NCBI GenBank assembly: GCA_023444765.1
Contig: JAEXLY010000192.1
Location: forward strand, 1-13,829
Length of the DNA stretch: 13,829 bases
Direction: 5' to 3'
From: Pseudomonadota bacterium
GTDB taxonomy: Bacteria > Pseudomonadota > Gammaproteobacteria > Xanthomonadales > Xanthomonadaceae
Below the pieces are notes generated by a model that was not told where the DNA came from, ran no database searches, and saw only the letters and a list, made by a program, of their open reading frames with translations. Every line of letters starts with the position of its first letter. The stretch's first letter is position 1. This document shows, piece after piece, positions 1 to 5,720 of the stretch. The position numbers and the translations under genes were made by a program.

Positions 1-44
1 CCCCCCCCCCCCCCCCCCCCCCCCCGCGGGGGGGGGCGGGGGCC
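1..44. repeat. Poly-C tract followed by G-rich stretch
   Basis: The window opens with 25 consecutive C, then GCG, a run of nine G in total, one C and five more G. The C run and the G runs could pair as a hairpin, and the opposite strand of the C run is a 25-base poly-G able to form a G-quadruplex. No coding signal is visible. Because the tract sits exactly at the window edge, its true length is unknown, and an assembly or sequencing artefact is a real possibility. Confidence 0.8.
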
Positions 45-61
45 AGCGCGCTGGGCGGCTA

Positions 62-497
62 GCCAACACCCACCCTCCCAAGCAGGGAGGGGGCCAAGGC
101 GGCGGGCGACGAGCCAACACTCTCCCGCATGCAGGGGAGGGGGCCAAGGCGGCGGGCGACGAGCCAACACCCTCTCTCGCATGCAGGGAGGGGGCCAAAG
201 CGGCGGGCGGTTAGCCAACACCCTCCTCGCATGCAGGGAGGGGGCCAAAAACGGCGGGCGACGAGCCAACACCTCCCCCCAATGCAGGGAGGGAGGCCAA
301 AGCGGCGGGCGGTGAGCCAACACCCTCCCTCGCATGCAGGGTGGGGGCCAAAAACGGCGGGCGACGAGCCAACACTCCCCCGCATGCAGGGGAGGGGCAA
401 AGCGGCGGGCGGTGAGCTAACACCCTCCCTCGCATGCAGCGGAGGGGCCAAAGCGGCGGGCGGCGAGCCAACTCCCTCCCCCGCATGCGGGGGAGGG
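62..497. repeat. Tandem array of about nine 51-bp palindromic repeats
   Basis: The word GCCAACA (or a one-base variant) recurs at 62, 113, 163, 214, 265, 316, 368, 417 and 467, giving periods of 49 to 52 bp. Each unit has a C-rich arm, a GCATGC-type centre and a G-rich arm (an imperfect palindrome), then a linker rich in GGCGGGCG. Linkers alternate from copy 3 onward: those after copies 3, 5 and 7 carry CCAAAGCGG or CAAAGCGG and end GGTTA or GGTGA, while those after copies 4 and 6 carry CCAAAAACGG and end GACGA. This suggests a higher-order unit near 102 bp. The array resembles tandem amplification of the REP-like palindromes seen in Xanthomonadaceae. The open frames crossing it are low-complexity repeat translations, not genes. 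Confidence 0.9.
474..497. repeat. Perfect 24-bp palindrome capping the array (REP-like)
   Basis: The last repeat copy contains a flawless 24-bp palindrome centred on GCATGC with arms CCCTCCCCC and GGGGGAGGG. It is followed by TTGGGGTGGGGGCGATCG instead of the usual linker, which resembles the outer end of the REP-like elements dispersed in Xanthomonadaceae and other proteobacteria. The other copies have decayed arms or centres, so this one looks like an intact end unit. The 498-690 stretch after it holds no gene; it contains the upstream region of the phosphatidyltransferase gene. Confidence 0.75.
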
Positions 498-690
498 TTG
501 GGGTGGGGGCGATCGAAGCGACGGCTGGTGCCCTGGCCATCCACGCACCGAAGCCAGGTGGGGCTTTCGCCACGGCGTAAAGGCTCCACTGGGAGGTCGC
601 GGCCCGGCGAGGATCGGCGCCCCAGCCCCTCGCTGTCATCCTCACGACGCTTTTGGCACTCTGCCCATCCGCTGTTCTCCAGGGCGCGCC

Positions 691-1311
691 ATGTCCAGAC
701 CCCGCCATTTCTCGATGCTGCGAGACTTCCAGCTCGCCGACTGGTTCACCCTGGCCAATGCGGTCTGCGGGACCGGCGCGGTGTTCGCGGCCATGCGCTT
801 CCTGCAGGACGGGGTGGTGCGCGACCTGATGATCGGCATGGCGCTGATCCCGCTGGCCTTCATCTTCGATGCGCTCGACGGGCGCATCGCGCGCTGGCGC
901 AAGGTGGCATCCACGCTCGGGCGCGAGCTCGATTCGCTGGCCGACGTGATCTCCTTCGGCCTGGCGCCGGCCGCGCTCGGCTATGCCTGCGGCCTGCAGG
1001 GCGGCTGGGACTGGGTGGTGTTGAGCTATTTCGTGGGCTGCGGCGTCAGTCGCCTGGCCCGCTACAACGTCACCGCCGAAACCCTGGCCGACGGCGGCGA
1101 CAAGGTGAAGTTCTTCGAGGGCACGCCGATCCCCACCAGCCTGGCCATCGTCATCGCGCTGGCCGTGGCGGCGTTCCAGGGCGCGATCGGCGAGGACATC
1201 TGGTTCGGCCAGTGGCAGCTGGGGCCATGGCAGCTGCACCCGCTGGTGCTGGTCTACGCGCTGTCGGGATCGCTGATGATCAGCAAGACCATCCGCATCC
1301 CGAAGTTCTGA
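691..1311 (+). CDS. pssA: CDP-alcohol phosphatidyltransferase, probable phosphatidylserine synthase
   Basis: A 206-residue inner-membrane protein. It carries the complete CDP-alcohol phosphotransferase signature: D60, D63-G64, A67-R68, then eight residues to G77, D81 and D85, the aspartates that bind the metal and the CDP-lipid. Several hydrophobic segments surround the motif (about 20-60, 90-115 and 140-200), and FFEGTPIP near 130 matches the conserved proline loop of type II PssA. The likely reaction is CDP-diacylglycerol plus L-serine giving phosphatidylserine, the precursor of phosphatidylethanolamine. Other CDP-alcohol transferases share the core motif, so the serine specificity is inferred. 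The ATG at 691 is preceded only by a weak AGGG. A TTGGCA at 653-658 is a possible -35 but lacks a good -10. The gene lies 60 bp upstream of phaE. Confidence 0.85.
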   Translation: MSRPRHFSMLRDFQLADWFTLANAVCGTGAVFAAMRFLQDGVVRDLMIGMALIPLAFIFDALDGRIARWRKVASTLGRELDSLADVISFGLAPAALGYACGLQGGWDWVVLSYFVGCGVSRLARYNVTAETLADGGDKVKFFEGTPIPTSLAIVIALAVAAFQGAIGEDIWFGQWQLGPWQLHPLVLVYALSGSLMISKTIRIPKF

Positions 1312-1341
1312 CGTCGCCGTCATCGTGGGGCGCCCGGCCGT

Positions 1342-1350
1342 TGCTATGAT
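1342..1350 (+). promoter_or_regulatory. Extended -10 promoter element for phaE
   Basis: The gap between pssA and phaE contains TGCTATGAT, an extended -10 (TGn plus TATGAT) with five of six matches to TATAAT. No good -35 lies 16-18 bp upstream, as expected for extended -10 promoters. Transcription would start near 1357, leaving only about 15 nucleotides before the ATG but retaining the ribosome binding site. This would let the PHA genes be transcribed separately from pssA. Confidence 0.45.
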
Positions 1351-1360
1351 CGGGCGACAC

Positions 1361-1366
1361 AGGAGG
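1361..1366 (+). promoter_or_regulatory. Ribosome binding site of phaE
   Basis: AGGAGG, a full Shine-Dalgarno core, lies five bases before the ATG at 1372. It is among the strongest sites in the window and fixes the phaE start. Confidence 0.8.
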
Positions 1367-1371
1367 ACGGC

Positions 1372-2664
1372 ATGTTGAACCAGGGTTTCGGCGTGGGCGC
1401 AGGTGGCGCCCAGGCGCAGGAGTTCGAGCGGCTCGCGCGACAGTACTGGGCGGCGTGGGGTGATGCCTTGCGCGGTGCCGCGCCCGGGGCCGGACAGTCC
1501 GGCGCGCATGCCTGGCAGGACGCGATCGACTGGTGGACGCGCTATGCCCATGGCGGGCGCAGCGGGATCAACGATGCGCTGGAGCGGTTCAACACGCAGG
1601 CGCGGGACTGGTACGGGCACATGCAGCAGGTGGCGGCGCAGTTCGCCGGCCGCGATGCCACCGCCGGCGATATCGCCCAGGCCTGGAAGCAGGCGCTTGG
1701 CGCCACCGGCGCCAATCCGTTCCCGGAGATGCTGCGTTCGATCCGCGGCCGCGGCCTGGCTGGCCTCGACCAGTGGGTGGAGGACGCACGACCGTGGCTG
1801 GACGCGGTCCGCGGCGAGGGACTGTCCTGGTTGCGGATGCCGGCCTTCGGCGCGGGTCGCGAACACCAGGAACGCCTGCAGGAGCTCGCGCAGGCCATGG
1901 TCGAGTACGAGGAGAGCAACAGTGCCTACAACGCGCTGATGCTCAAGGCCTCGCAGCGCGCCTTCACCCTGTTCGAGGACAGGCTGGCCGAACGCGCGGA
2001 GCCGGGGCGCCAGATCGACAGCCCGCGCGCGCTGTTCGACCTGTGGATCGACGCGGCCGAGGAAGCCTACGCCGAGGTCGCGCTGTCGCTCGAGTTCCGC
2101 AAGGCCTACGGCGAGCTGGTGGATGCGCAGATGCGGTTGCGCGCGGGCATGCAGCGTGAGGTGGAGCAGGCGTGCGCCTTGCTCGGCATGCCCACGCGTA
2201 CCGAAGTGGATGCCGCGCATCGCAAGATCGTCGAACTCGAGCGCGCGGTGCGCCGTTTGCGCGATGCAGCGGACGGCGGCCCGCTGTCCGCGACGGGGGG
2301 TGGGCGCACGAAGTTGCAGGACACCGCGGCCGGTGCGGCATCCCGACCGGAGCAGGGCGGCGCGTCACGCAAGACCGGGAGCGCCGGAAAGGGACGCACG
2401 GCGTCGAGGCAGGCTCCGGCCAGGGCCGGCGCGACACGCGCGCAGTCTCCTGCGAAGAAGTCGGCCCAGGCCAAGGCCCCGGCGGGGAAAGCCGCCAAGA
2501 CCCAGCGCAAGGGCGCGCCCGCCAGGCGTCCTGCGCGCAAGCTGGCGCCGCGTCCCAGCGTGACCGCACGGCGCGCACCCACCAACGGATTCTCCAACCA
2601 CATCCCGATCCCGGACGCGCCACTGCCGCTGGACGCGCCGCCCGCCAAGCGTGGAGCACGCTGA
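1372..2664 (+). CDS. phaE: Class III polyhydroxyalkanoate synthase subunit PhaE with long basic tail
   Basis: A 430-residue protein, non-catalytic partner of PhaC in the two-subunit PHA synthase at the granule surface. The N-terminal two thirds is helical and Trp/Gln/Ala-rich. Residues about 268-302 contain LGMPTRTEVDAAHRKIVELE, the characteristic C-terminal PhaE segment that precedes a short coiled coil and is known to contact PhaC. From about residue 308 to the end lies a low-complexity tail rich in Lys, Arg, Ala and Pro (repeats such as PARAGATRA and AKAPAGKAAK), resembling histone H1-like tails of the phasins PhaF and PhaM. Typical PhaE proteins are around 350-370 residues, so the tail is an extension. 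The start is set by AGGAGG at 1361. The stop TGA at 2662 lies two bases before the phaC ATG, indicating coupling. Confidence 0.9.
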   Translation: MLNQGFGVGAGGAQAQEFERLARQYWAAWGDALRGAAPGAGQSGAHAWQDAIDWWTRYAHGGRSGINDALERFNTQARDWYGHMQQVAAQFAGRDATAGDIAQAWKQALGATGANPFPEMLRSIRGRGLAGLDQWVEDARPWLDAVRGEGLSWLRMPAFGAGREHQERLQELAQAMVEYEESNSAYNALMLKASQRAFTLFEDRLAERAEPGRQIDSPRALFDLWIDAAEEAYAEVALSLEFRKAYGELVDAQMRLRAGMQREVEQACALLGMPTRTEVDAAHRKIVELERAVRRLRDAADGGPLSATGGGRTKLQDTAAGAASRPEQGGASRKTGSAGKGRTASRQAPARAGATRAQSPAKKSAQAKAPAGKAAKTQRKGAPARRPARKLAPRPSVTARRAPTNGFSNHIPIPDAPLPLDAPPAKRGAR

Positions 2665-2665
2665 C

Positions 2666-3736
2666 ATGCACGGACCCCTTTCCATTACCCCGGACCGCCT
2701 GGCCAACGAGGCGCTGCGTTTCCAGCACAAGCTCTCCGCAGGCCTGCAGACCCTGCGCCAGGTGGGCGACTACGACTACGGCGCCACCGCCAAGGAAGAG
2801 ATCTGGCGCGACGGCAAGGTCGTGCTGTACCGCTACATCGGCGCCAAGGCGCCGACCGCGAAGGTGCCGCTGCTGGTGTGCTACGCGCTGGTCAACCGCC
2901 CCTACATGGTGGACCTGCAGTCGGATCGTTCGCTGGTGCGCGGCCTGCTCGAGCGTGGCGAGGACGTCTACATCATCGACTGGGGCTATCCCGACCGGTC
3001 CGACCGCTACCTGACGCTGGAGGACTACATCGAGCGCTTCCTGGGCGGCGCGATCGACGTGCTGCGCCGGCGTCGCGGACTGGAGGCGGTGAACCTGCTC
3101 GGCATCTGCCAGGGCGGCAGCTTCTCGCTGTGCTATGCCGCGCTGCACCCGGACAAGGTCAAGAACCTGATCACCATGGTCACCCCCGTGGACTTCCACA
3201 CCGAGGACAACATGCTCTCGAACTGGACCCGCGACATGGACGTGGACCTGTTCGTGGACACGCTGGGCAACGTGCCGGCGGACATGATGAACTTCTGCTA
3301 CCTCACGCTGAAGCCGTGGCGGCTGTTCGTGCAGAAGTACGTGGGCCTGGTGGACATCCTCGACGATCCCGGCGCGATCGAGGACTTCCTGCGCATGGAG
3401 AAGTGGATCTTCGATTCCCCCGACCAGGCCGGCGAGGCCTTCCGCCAGTTCATCAAGCAGTTCTACCACGCCAACGGCTTCATCAACGGCGGCATCGACA
3501 TCGGCGGGCGCGAGGTGGACCTGGGCTTCGTCGACATGCCGGTACTCAACATCTTCGCCGAGCAGGACCACCTGGTGCCGCCCGACGCCTCGCGTGCGCT
3601 CAAGGGCGTGGTGGGGACCGACGACTATTCCGAGCTGTCCTTCCGCGGCGGGCACATCGGCATCTATGTCTCCAGCCGTGCGCAGAAGGAAGTGCCCACC
3701 GCGATCCACGACTGGCTGGCCAAGCGGGCGCGTTGA
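2666..3736 (+). CDS. phaC: Class III polyhydroxyalkanoate synthase catalytic subunit PhaC
   Basis: A 356-residue alpha/beta-hydrolase-fold enzyme that polymerises (R)-3-hydroxyacyl-CoA into polyester, releasing CoA. The lipase-like box is GICQGG with nucleophile C148 replacing the serine of lipases. The other triad residues are D301 (in AEQDHLVPP) and H330 (in GGHIGIYVS). These are one off from C149, D302 and H331 of the Allochromatium vinosum class III enzyme, and length matches that class (about 355). The start chosen is ATG 2666, with GGAG at 2653-2656 nine bases upstream; a GTG at 2651 would add five residues but contains that Shine-Dalgarno. It starts one base after the phaE stop, so the two subunits are probably made together. 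No phaA, phaB or depolymerase gene is in the window, so monomer supply must come from elsewhere. Confidence 0.93.
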   Translation: MHGPLSITPDRLANEALRFQHKLSAGLQTLRQVGDYDYGATAKEEIWRDGKVVLYRYIGAKAPTAKVPLLVCYALVNRPYMVDLQSDRSLVRGLLERGEDVYIIDWGYPDRSDRYLTLEDYIERFLGGAIDVLRRRRGLEAVNLLGICQGGSFSLCYAALHPDKVKNLITMVTPVDFHTEDNMLSNWTRDMDVDLFVDTLGNVPADMMNFCYLTLKPWRLFVQKYVGLVDILDDPGAIEDFLRMEKWIFDSPDQAGEAFRQFIKQFYHANGFINGGIDIGGREVDLGFVDMPVLNIFAEQDHLVPPDASRALKGVVGTDDYSELSFRGGHIGIYVSSRAQKEVPTAIHDWLAKRAR

Positions 3737-3743
3737 GGCCGCG

Positions 3744-4139
3744 GTGCGCGGCGGTGTCATCGCCTTCGCGGTCCTGCTGCTGGCCGCGATCTGGCCGGCG
3801 GGCCATGCGGGCGCGGGCGACGACGGGCTTGCGCAGCGTGAAATCGCCTCGCTGATCGAGGCCGTCGGCGCCTCGGGCTGCCGGTTCCAGCGCAATGGGC
3901 GCTGGCACCCGCCCGAGGCGGCGCAGGCGCACCTGCAGCGCAAGCTGGATGCCGCGCGGCGGCGCGGCCTCGAAGGCAGCGCGGAGGATTTCATCGCGCG
4001 TGTCGCCAGCCGCAGCAGCCTCACCGGGCGTCCCTATCGCGTGCGCTGCGACGGTGTCCCGGAGCAGTCCGCGGCGGAGTGGTTCGGCACCCGGCTCCAG
4101 CGCATGCGTGAAGCGGATTCTTCACGAGTGCCGCGCTAG
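3744..4139 (+). CDS. DUF5329 family secreted protein
   Basis: A 131-residue protein beginning with a signal peptide: MRGG, a hydrophobic core (VIAFAVLLLAAIW) and an Ala-Gly-rich cleavage region near residues 20-25. The mature part shows the DUF5329 pattern: a helix EIASLIEAV, SGCRFQRNG (C46), EAAQAHLQRK, then EDFIARVASRSSLTG and YRVRCDGV (C102), with a C-terminal Trp-containing helix. Two cysteines could form a periplasmic disulfide. The family function is unknown. The start is taken as GTG 3744, with GAGG at 3735-3738; the frame is open further upstream to 3594, but that stretch overlaps phaC and lacks a signal peptide. It follows phaC by seven bases, so it may be cotranscribed, though a PHA role is not implied. 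The stop TAG lies inside the possible pspC -10 element. Confidence 0.75.
   Translation: MRGGVIAFAVLLLAAIWPAGHAGAGDDGLAQREIASLIEAVGASGCRFQRNGRWHPPEAAQAHLQRKLDAARRRGLEGSAEDFIARVASRSSLTGRPYRVRCDGVPEQSAAEWFGTRLQRMREADSSRVPR
4107..4126. promoter_or_regulatory. Inverted repeat, possible operator upstream of pspC
   Basis: CGTGAAG and CTTCACG form a perfect 7-bp inverted repeat separated by six bases (CGGATT). It lies within the last codons of the DUF5329 gene and covers the position where the -35 of the pspC promoter would fall. It could bind a dimeric regulator or fold as an RNA hairpin. There is no T-run after it, so a terminator is unlikely. Confidence 0.35.
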
Positions 4140-4142
4140 ACT
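4137..4142 (+). promoter_or_regulatory. Possible -10 element of pspC
   Basis: TAGACT within GCTAGACTGC matches the GCTAnnnT form also seen before phaE, xseA and ispG. It overlaps the TAG stop of the DUF5329 gene and would give a leader of about 20 nucleotides before the ATG at 4170. There is no clear -35. Confidence 0.3.
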
Positions 4143-4169
4143 GCGTCGCATCCATCCCGGATCGTCTCC

Positions 4170-4370
4170 ATGCGCAGTAGCGGCGGCCTCACCCGTTCCA
4201 TCCACGACCGCGTGCTGGCGGGCGTCATCGGCGGCATCGCGCATCGCTACGGCTGGAACCCGACGCTGTTGCGCATCCTGTATGTCGTCGGCTCCGTGCT
4301 GTCGGCCGCCTTCCCCGGCATCCTGGTCTACCTCGTGCTGTGGCTGCTGATCCCGGAAGGCAACGATTGA
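4170..4370 (+). CDS. PspC-domain small membrane protein
   Basis: A 66-residue protein that is essentially one PspC domain: a short basic N-terminus, DRVLAGVIGGIAHRYGWNPT (residues 13-32, the conserved Gly-rich amphipathic segment), LLRILYVV, and a hydrophobic segment (about 44-61) ending in LWLLIPEG, the usual PspC ending. PspC proteins sit in the inner membrane; in enterobacteria PspC works with PspB to sense membrane damage and recruit PspA. No pspA, pspB or pspF neighbour is present here, so this is a stand-alone member and the stress role is an inference from the family. The start ATG 4170 has only a weak CGGAT upstream. The stop codon overlaps the start of the next gene. Confidence 0.88.
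   Translation: MRSSGGLTRSIHDRVLAGVIGGIAHRYGWNPTLLRILYVVGSVLSAAFPGILVYLVLWLLIPEGND
4355..4369 (+). promoter_or_regulatory. Shine-Dalgarno and TTG start coupling the HExxH gene to pspC
   Basis: GGAAGG at 4355-4360 lies six bases before TTG 4367-4369. That TTG overlaps the TGA stop of pspC (4368-4370) as ATTGA, a standard stop-start arrangement for translational coupling. This supports TTG 4367 over the in-frame GTG at 4340. Confidence 0.6.
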
Positions 4371-4834
4371 GCCAACCTGTCGCGCCCCGCGCGGCGCCGC
4401 TGCTCGCGACCCTTGCGCTGCCGCTGGGCATCGCCTGGACGTTTCCCAATTCGCTGCTCGGCCTGCTTGCCGGCGTCCTCGGGCTTCCGTTCGGGGCGCG
4501 CCCGCGCGTCAACCGGCGCGAGCGCGCGCTGGTGTTCCATCACTGGCCGTGGGGGCCGGGCGGGGCGATGACACTGGGCAACGTGATCCTGCATACCGGT
4601 GCGGACCTGGACACGGCCTGCAGTACGTACGCGCATCGCGCCGGCCTGTGTTCCGAACCCGGCATCGTGCTGGCCGATCACGAGCGCGCCCACGTTTACC
4701 AGTACATGGTGCTGGGGCCGCTGTTCCTGCCGCTGTACCTGTTGTGCGGCGGCATCAGCGTGCGCAACCGCTTCGAGCGTGCAGCGGACCGCTACGCGCG
4801 CACCGGCCGGGGCTGGTGGCCATGGCCGGGCTGA
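4367..4834 (+). CDS. Small membrane protein with HExxH metalloprotease-like motif
   Basis: A 155-residue protein of no named family that I recognise. Residues about 10-42 are hydrophobic (one or two membrane-embedded segments), followed by a basic loop and VFHHWPWGPGGAMTLGNVIL. HERAH (H105, E106, H109) matches the zinc-binding HExxH of metallopeptidases and is followed by the hydrophobic YMVLGPLFLPLYLLCGG. E137 and D141 in NRFERAADRYA fit the ExxAD pattern that often supplies the third ligand in gluzincins. This arrangement resembles small minimal peptidase domains, but activity is unproven and the motif could be structural. It probably starts at TTG 4367 and is coupled to pspC, suggesting a shared envelope role. 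Confidence 0.65.
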   Translation: MSQPVAPRAAPLLATLALPLGIAWTFPNSLLGLLAGVLGLPFGARPRVNRRERALVFHHWPWGPGGAMTLGNVILHTGADLDTACSTYAHRAGLCSEPGIVLADHERAHVYQYMVLGPLFLPLYLLCGGISVRNRFERAADRYARTGRGWWPWPG

Positions 4835-4874
4835 GAAAGCCCTTCGCCGTCGTGCCGACGAACGGTTGCTTGAT

Positions 4875-4905
4875 TTGACGCTGGGATAACAGTCCCCGCG
4901 ATACT
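4875..4905 (+). promoter_or_regulatory. Possible sigma-70 promoter of the structured RNA region
   Basis: TTGACG (4875-4880; five of six to TTGACA) and GATACT (4900-4905; four of six to TATAAT) are 19 bp apart, longer than the optimal 17. Between them GGGA and TCCC (4883-4896) form a small dyad that could be an operator. The predicted start near 4912 falls at the first base pairs of the stem-loop structure downstream, which is why this pair was picked out. Confidence 0.35.
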
Positions 4906-4911
4906 CTGCAC

Positions 4912-5065
4912 CCGTCGAAGAAGAACGCAAACCGGCGCAAGCCACAAGCGCTCCCTTCGACAGGAAGGCTCAGCCGACCGGGTGAAACCGGACGACTGGG
5001 CCTTCTGCATTTGGGCCTGTATCCAGGTGCGGTGGAACGGCGAAGCAGTGCGGGGAGTCGTCCCG
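4912..5065 (+). ncRNA. Candidate structured noncoding RNA or leader RNA
   Basis: This lies in the 416-bp gap 4835-5250, which has no convincing gene. First domain: GTCGAAG (4914-4920) pairs with CTTCGAC (4955-4961); inside it CGC (4926-4928) pairs with GCG (4948-4950), and inside that GGC and GCC close a GCAA (GNRA) tetraloop at 4937-4940. Second domain: 4963-5006 is one long hairpin of 17 pairs (two of them G-U) with only an A-A and a C-A mismatch, and a GTGAAA loop at 4982-4987. Smaller hairpins follow at 5016-5027 (CCTG, TATC, CAGG) and 5051-5065. It does not look like 6S, SRP, RNase P or tmRNA. It may be a free sRNA or the 5' leader of the gene at 5251. Structure is seen by eye; function is unknown. 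Confidence 0.45.
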
Positions 5066-5250
5066 GCCTGCCGTCGGACGCGCGCCGGAGGTGCGCAGGG
5101 CGGGGCCAGCGGCCAAGCCGCCGCGGACCGGGCAGCGACACGCGCCAGCGACGCGTCGCCGCGTCGCCAGGGGCATCGGCCTGGCGTACCCTCCCGTCGA
5201 CTGGCCGGGCCGTCTCGCGCCACCCCGCTTACATTCCTGGAGACAGGTCC

Positions 5251-5712
5251 ATGCACGCGCGCCGTCCGCCCGCCGCAGGTCCATGGGCGTACTTCGTTCT
5301 CGTCGCGCTGGCGTCGTTCGTCGGCGCGCTGGCGGCCGGGCTGGTCTGGCGCAGCCTCGGCCCCCCGGGGCCCAGTGCAGGTGCGGCACCGGCCGAGCCG
5401 ATCCAGGCAGCGCCGGTCGCCGCGCAGGATCCAGCCGGGCACGGGACCGCCACTGCCCCCGACGGTTCCACGGTCGCAGCGCCCGCGTCCGCCGGCGCGG
5501 GCGTCCAGGGGCCTGGTCCGGCGCAGCGTGCGGAGGATGTCGCCCCGCTTCCGCCGCCGTCGTTGCCGGGGGCGCTGCTGGCCCGTCGCGATGGCGCGCC
5601 GGAGGCGTGCATCAACGGCACGGTGGCCTGGCGCGACGAGAACGGCTGGCAGCAGCGGCTGGTCGATGACGCCCCGGTGGCATGCGTGGAGACATCGGCG
5701 TCCCCACGCTGA
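5251..5712 (+). CDS. Membrane-anchored Ala/Pro-rich small protein, unknown function
   Basis: A 153-residue protein of unrecognised family. A short basic N-terminus is followed by one hydrophobic segment at about 12-34 (WAYFVLVALASFVGALAAGL), consistent with a signal anchor. Residues 36-110 are a low-complexity Ala/Pro/Gly linker, typical of a periplasmic spacer. The C-terminal end is a small ordered-looking module containing two cysteines (C120 in EACINGTVAWR and C145 in PVACVE) flanking NGWQQ, possibly a disulfide-closed motif. The ATG at 5251 is preceded by GGAG at 5239-5242 and a TACATT at 5230-5235 that could be a -10. The frame continues open upstream to 5011 but that part is Arg-rich with no start signal and overlaps the structured RNA. 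Its end is only 8 bp from the convergent NRDE gene. Confidence 0.6.
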   Translation: MHARRPPAAGPWAYFVLVALASFVGALAAGLVWRSLGPPGPSAGAAPAEPIQAAPVAAQDPAGHGTATAPDGSTVAAPASAGAGVQGPGPAQRAEDVAPLPPPSLPGALLARRDGAPEACINGTVAWRDENGWQQRLVDDAPVACVETSASPR

Positions 5713-5720
5713 GGCCAGGC

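Noticed and set aside
62..497. CRISPR array
   Set aside because: Units are contiguous near-identical 51-bp repeats without unique spacers, and no cas gene is present.
211..2220. Long minus-strand open frame crossing the repeats, pssA and phaE (669 codons), and a plus-strand one at 129-1349
   Set aside because: Both translate the repeat array into low-complexity peptide and run antisense or out of frame to well-supported genes; long chance frames are expected at this GC content.
3594..3743. Longer start for the DUF5329 gene
   Set aside because: It would overlap phaC by over 140 bp and bury the signal peptide; GTG 3744 places the signal peptide at the N-terminus.
1964..4024. 686-codon minus-strand open frame opposite phaE, phaC and DUF5329
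   Set aside because: It is antisense to genes with intact catalytic motifs, has His/Val/Gln/Arg-biased composition and no domain.
4848..4860. Rho-independent terminator after the HExxH gene
   Set aside because: CGTCG-TGC-CGACG is only a 5-bp stem and is followed by mixed sequence with no T-run.
4912..5065. 6S RNA, SRP RNA, RNase P RNA, tmRNA or c-di-GMP riboswitch
   Set aside because: None of the signature sequences or overall layouts of these RNAs could be found; 6S would need a long closing stem, but the 5' end pairs locally.
5148..5159. 12-bp perfect palindrome GCGACGCGTCGC
   Set aside because: In DNA this rich in GC such palindromes are likely by chance, and nothing in the spacing links it to a promoter.
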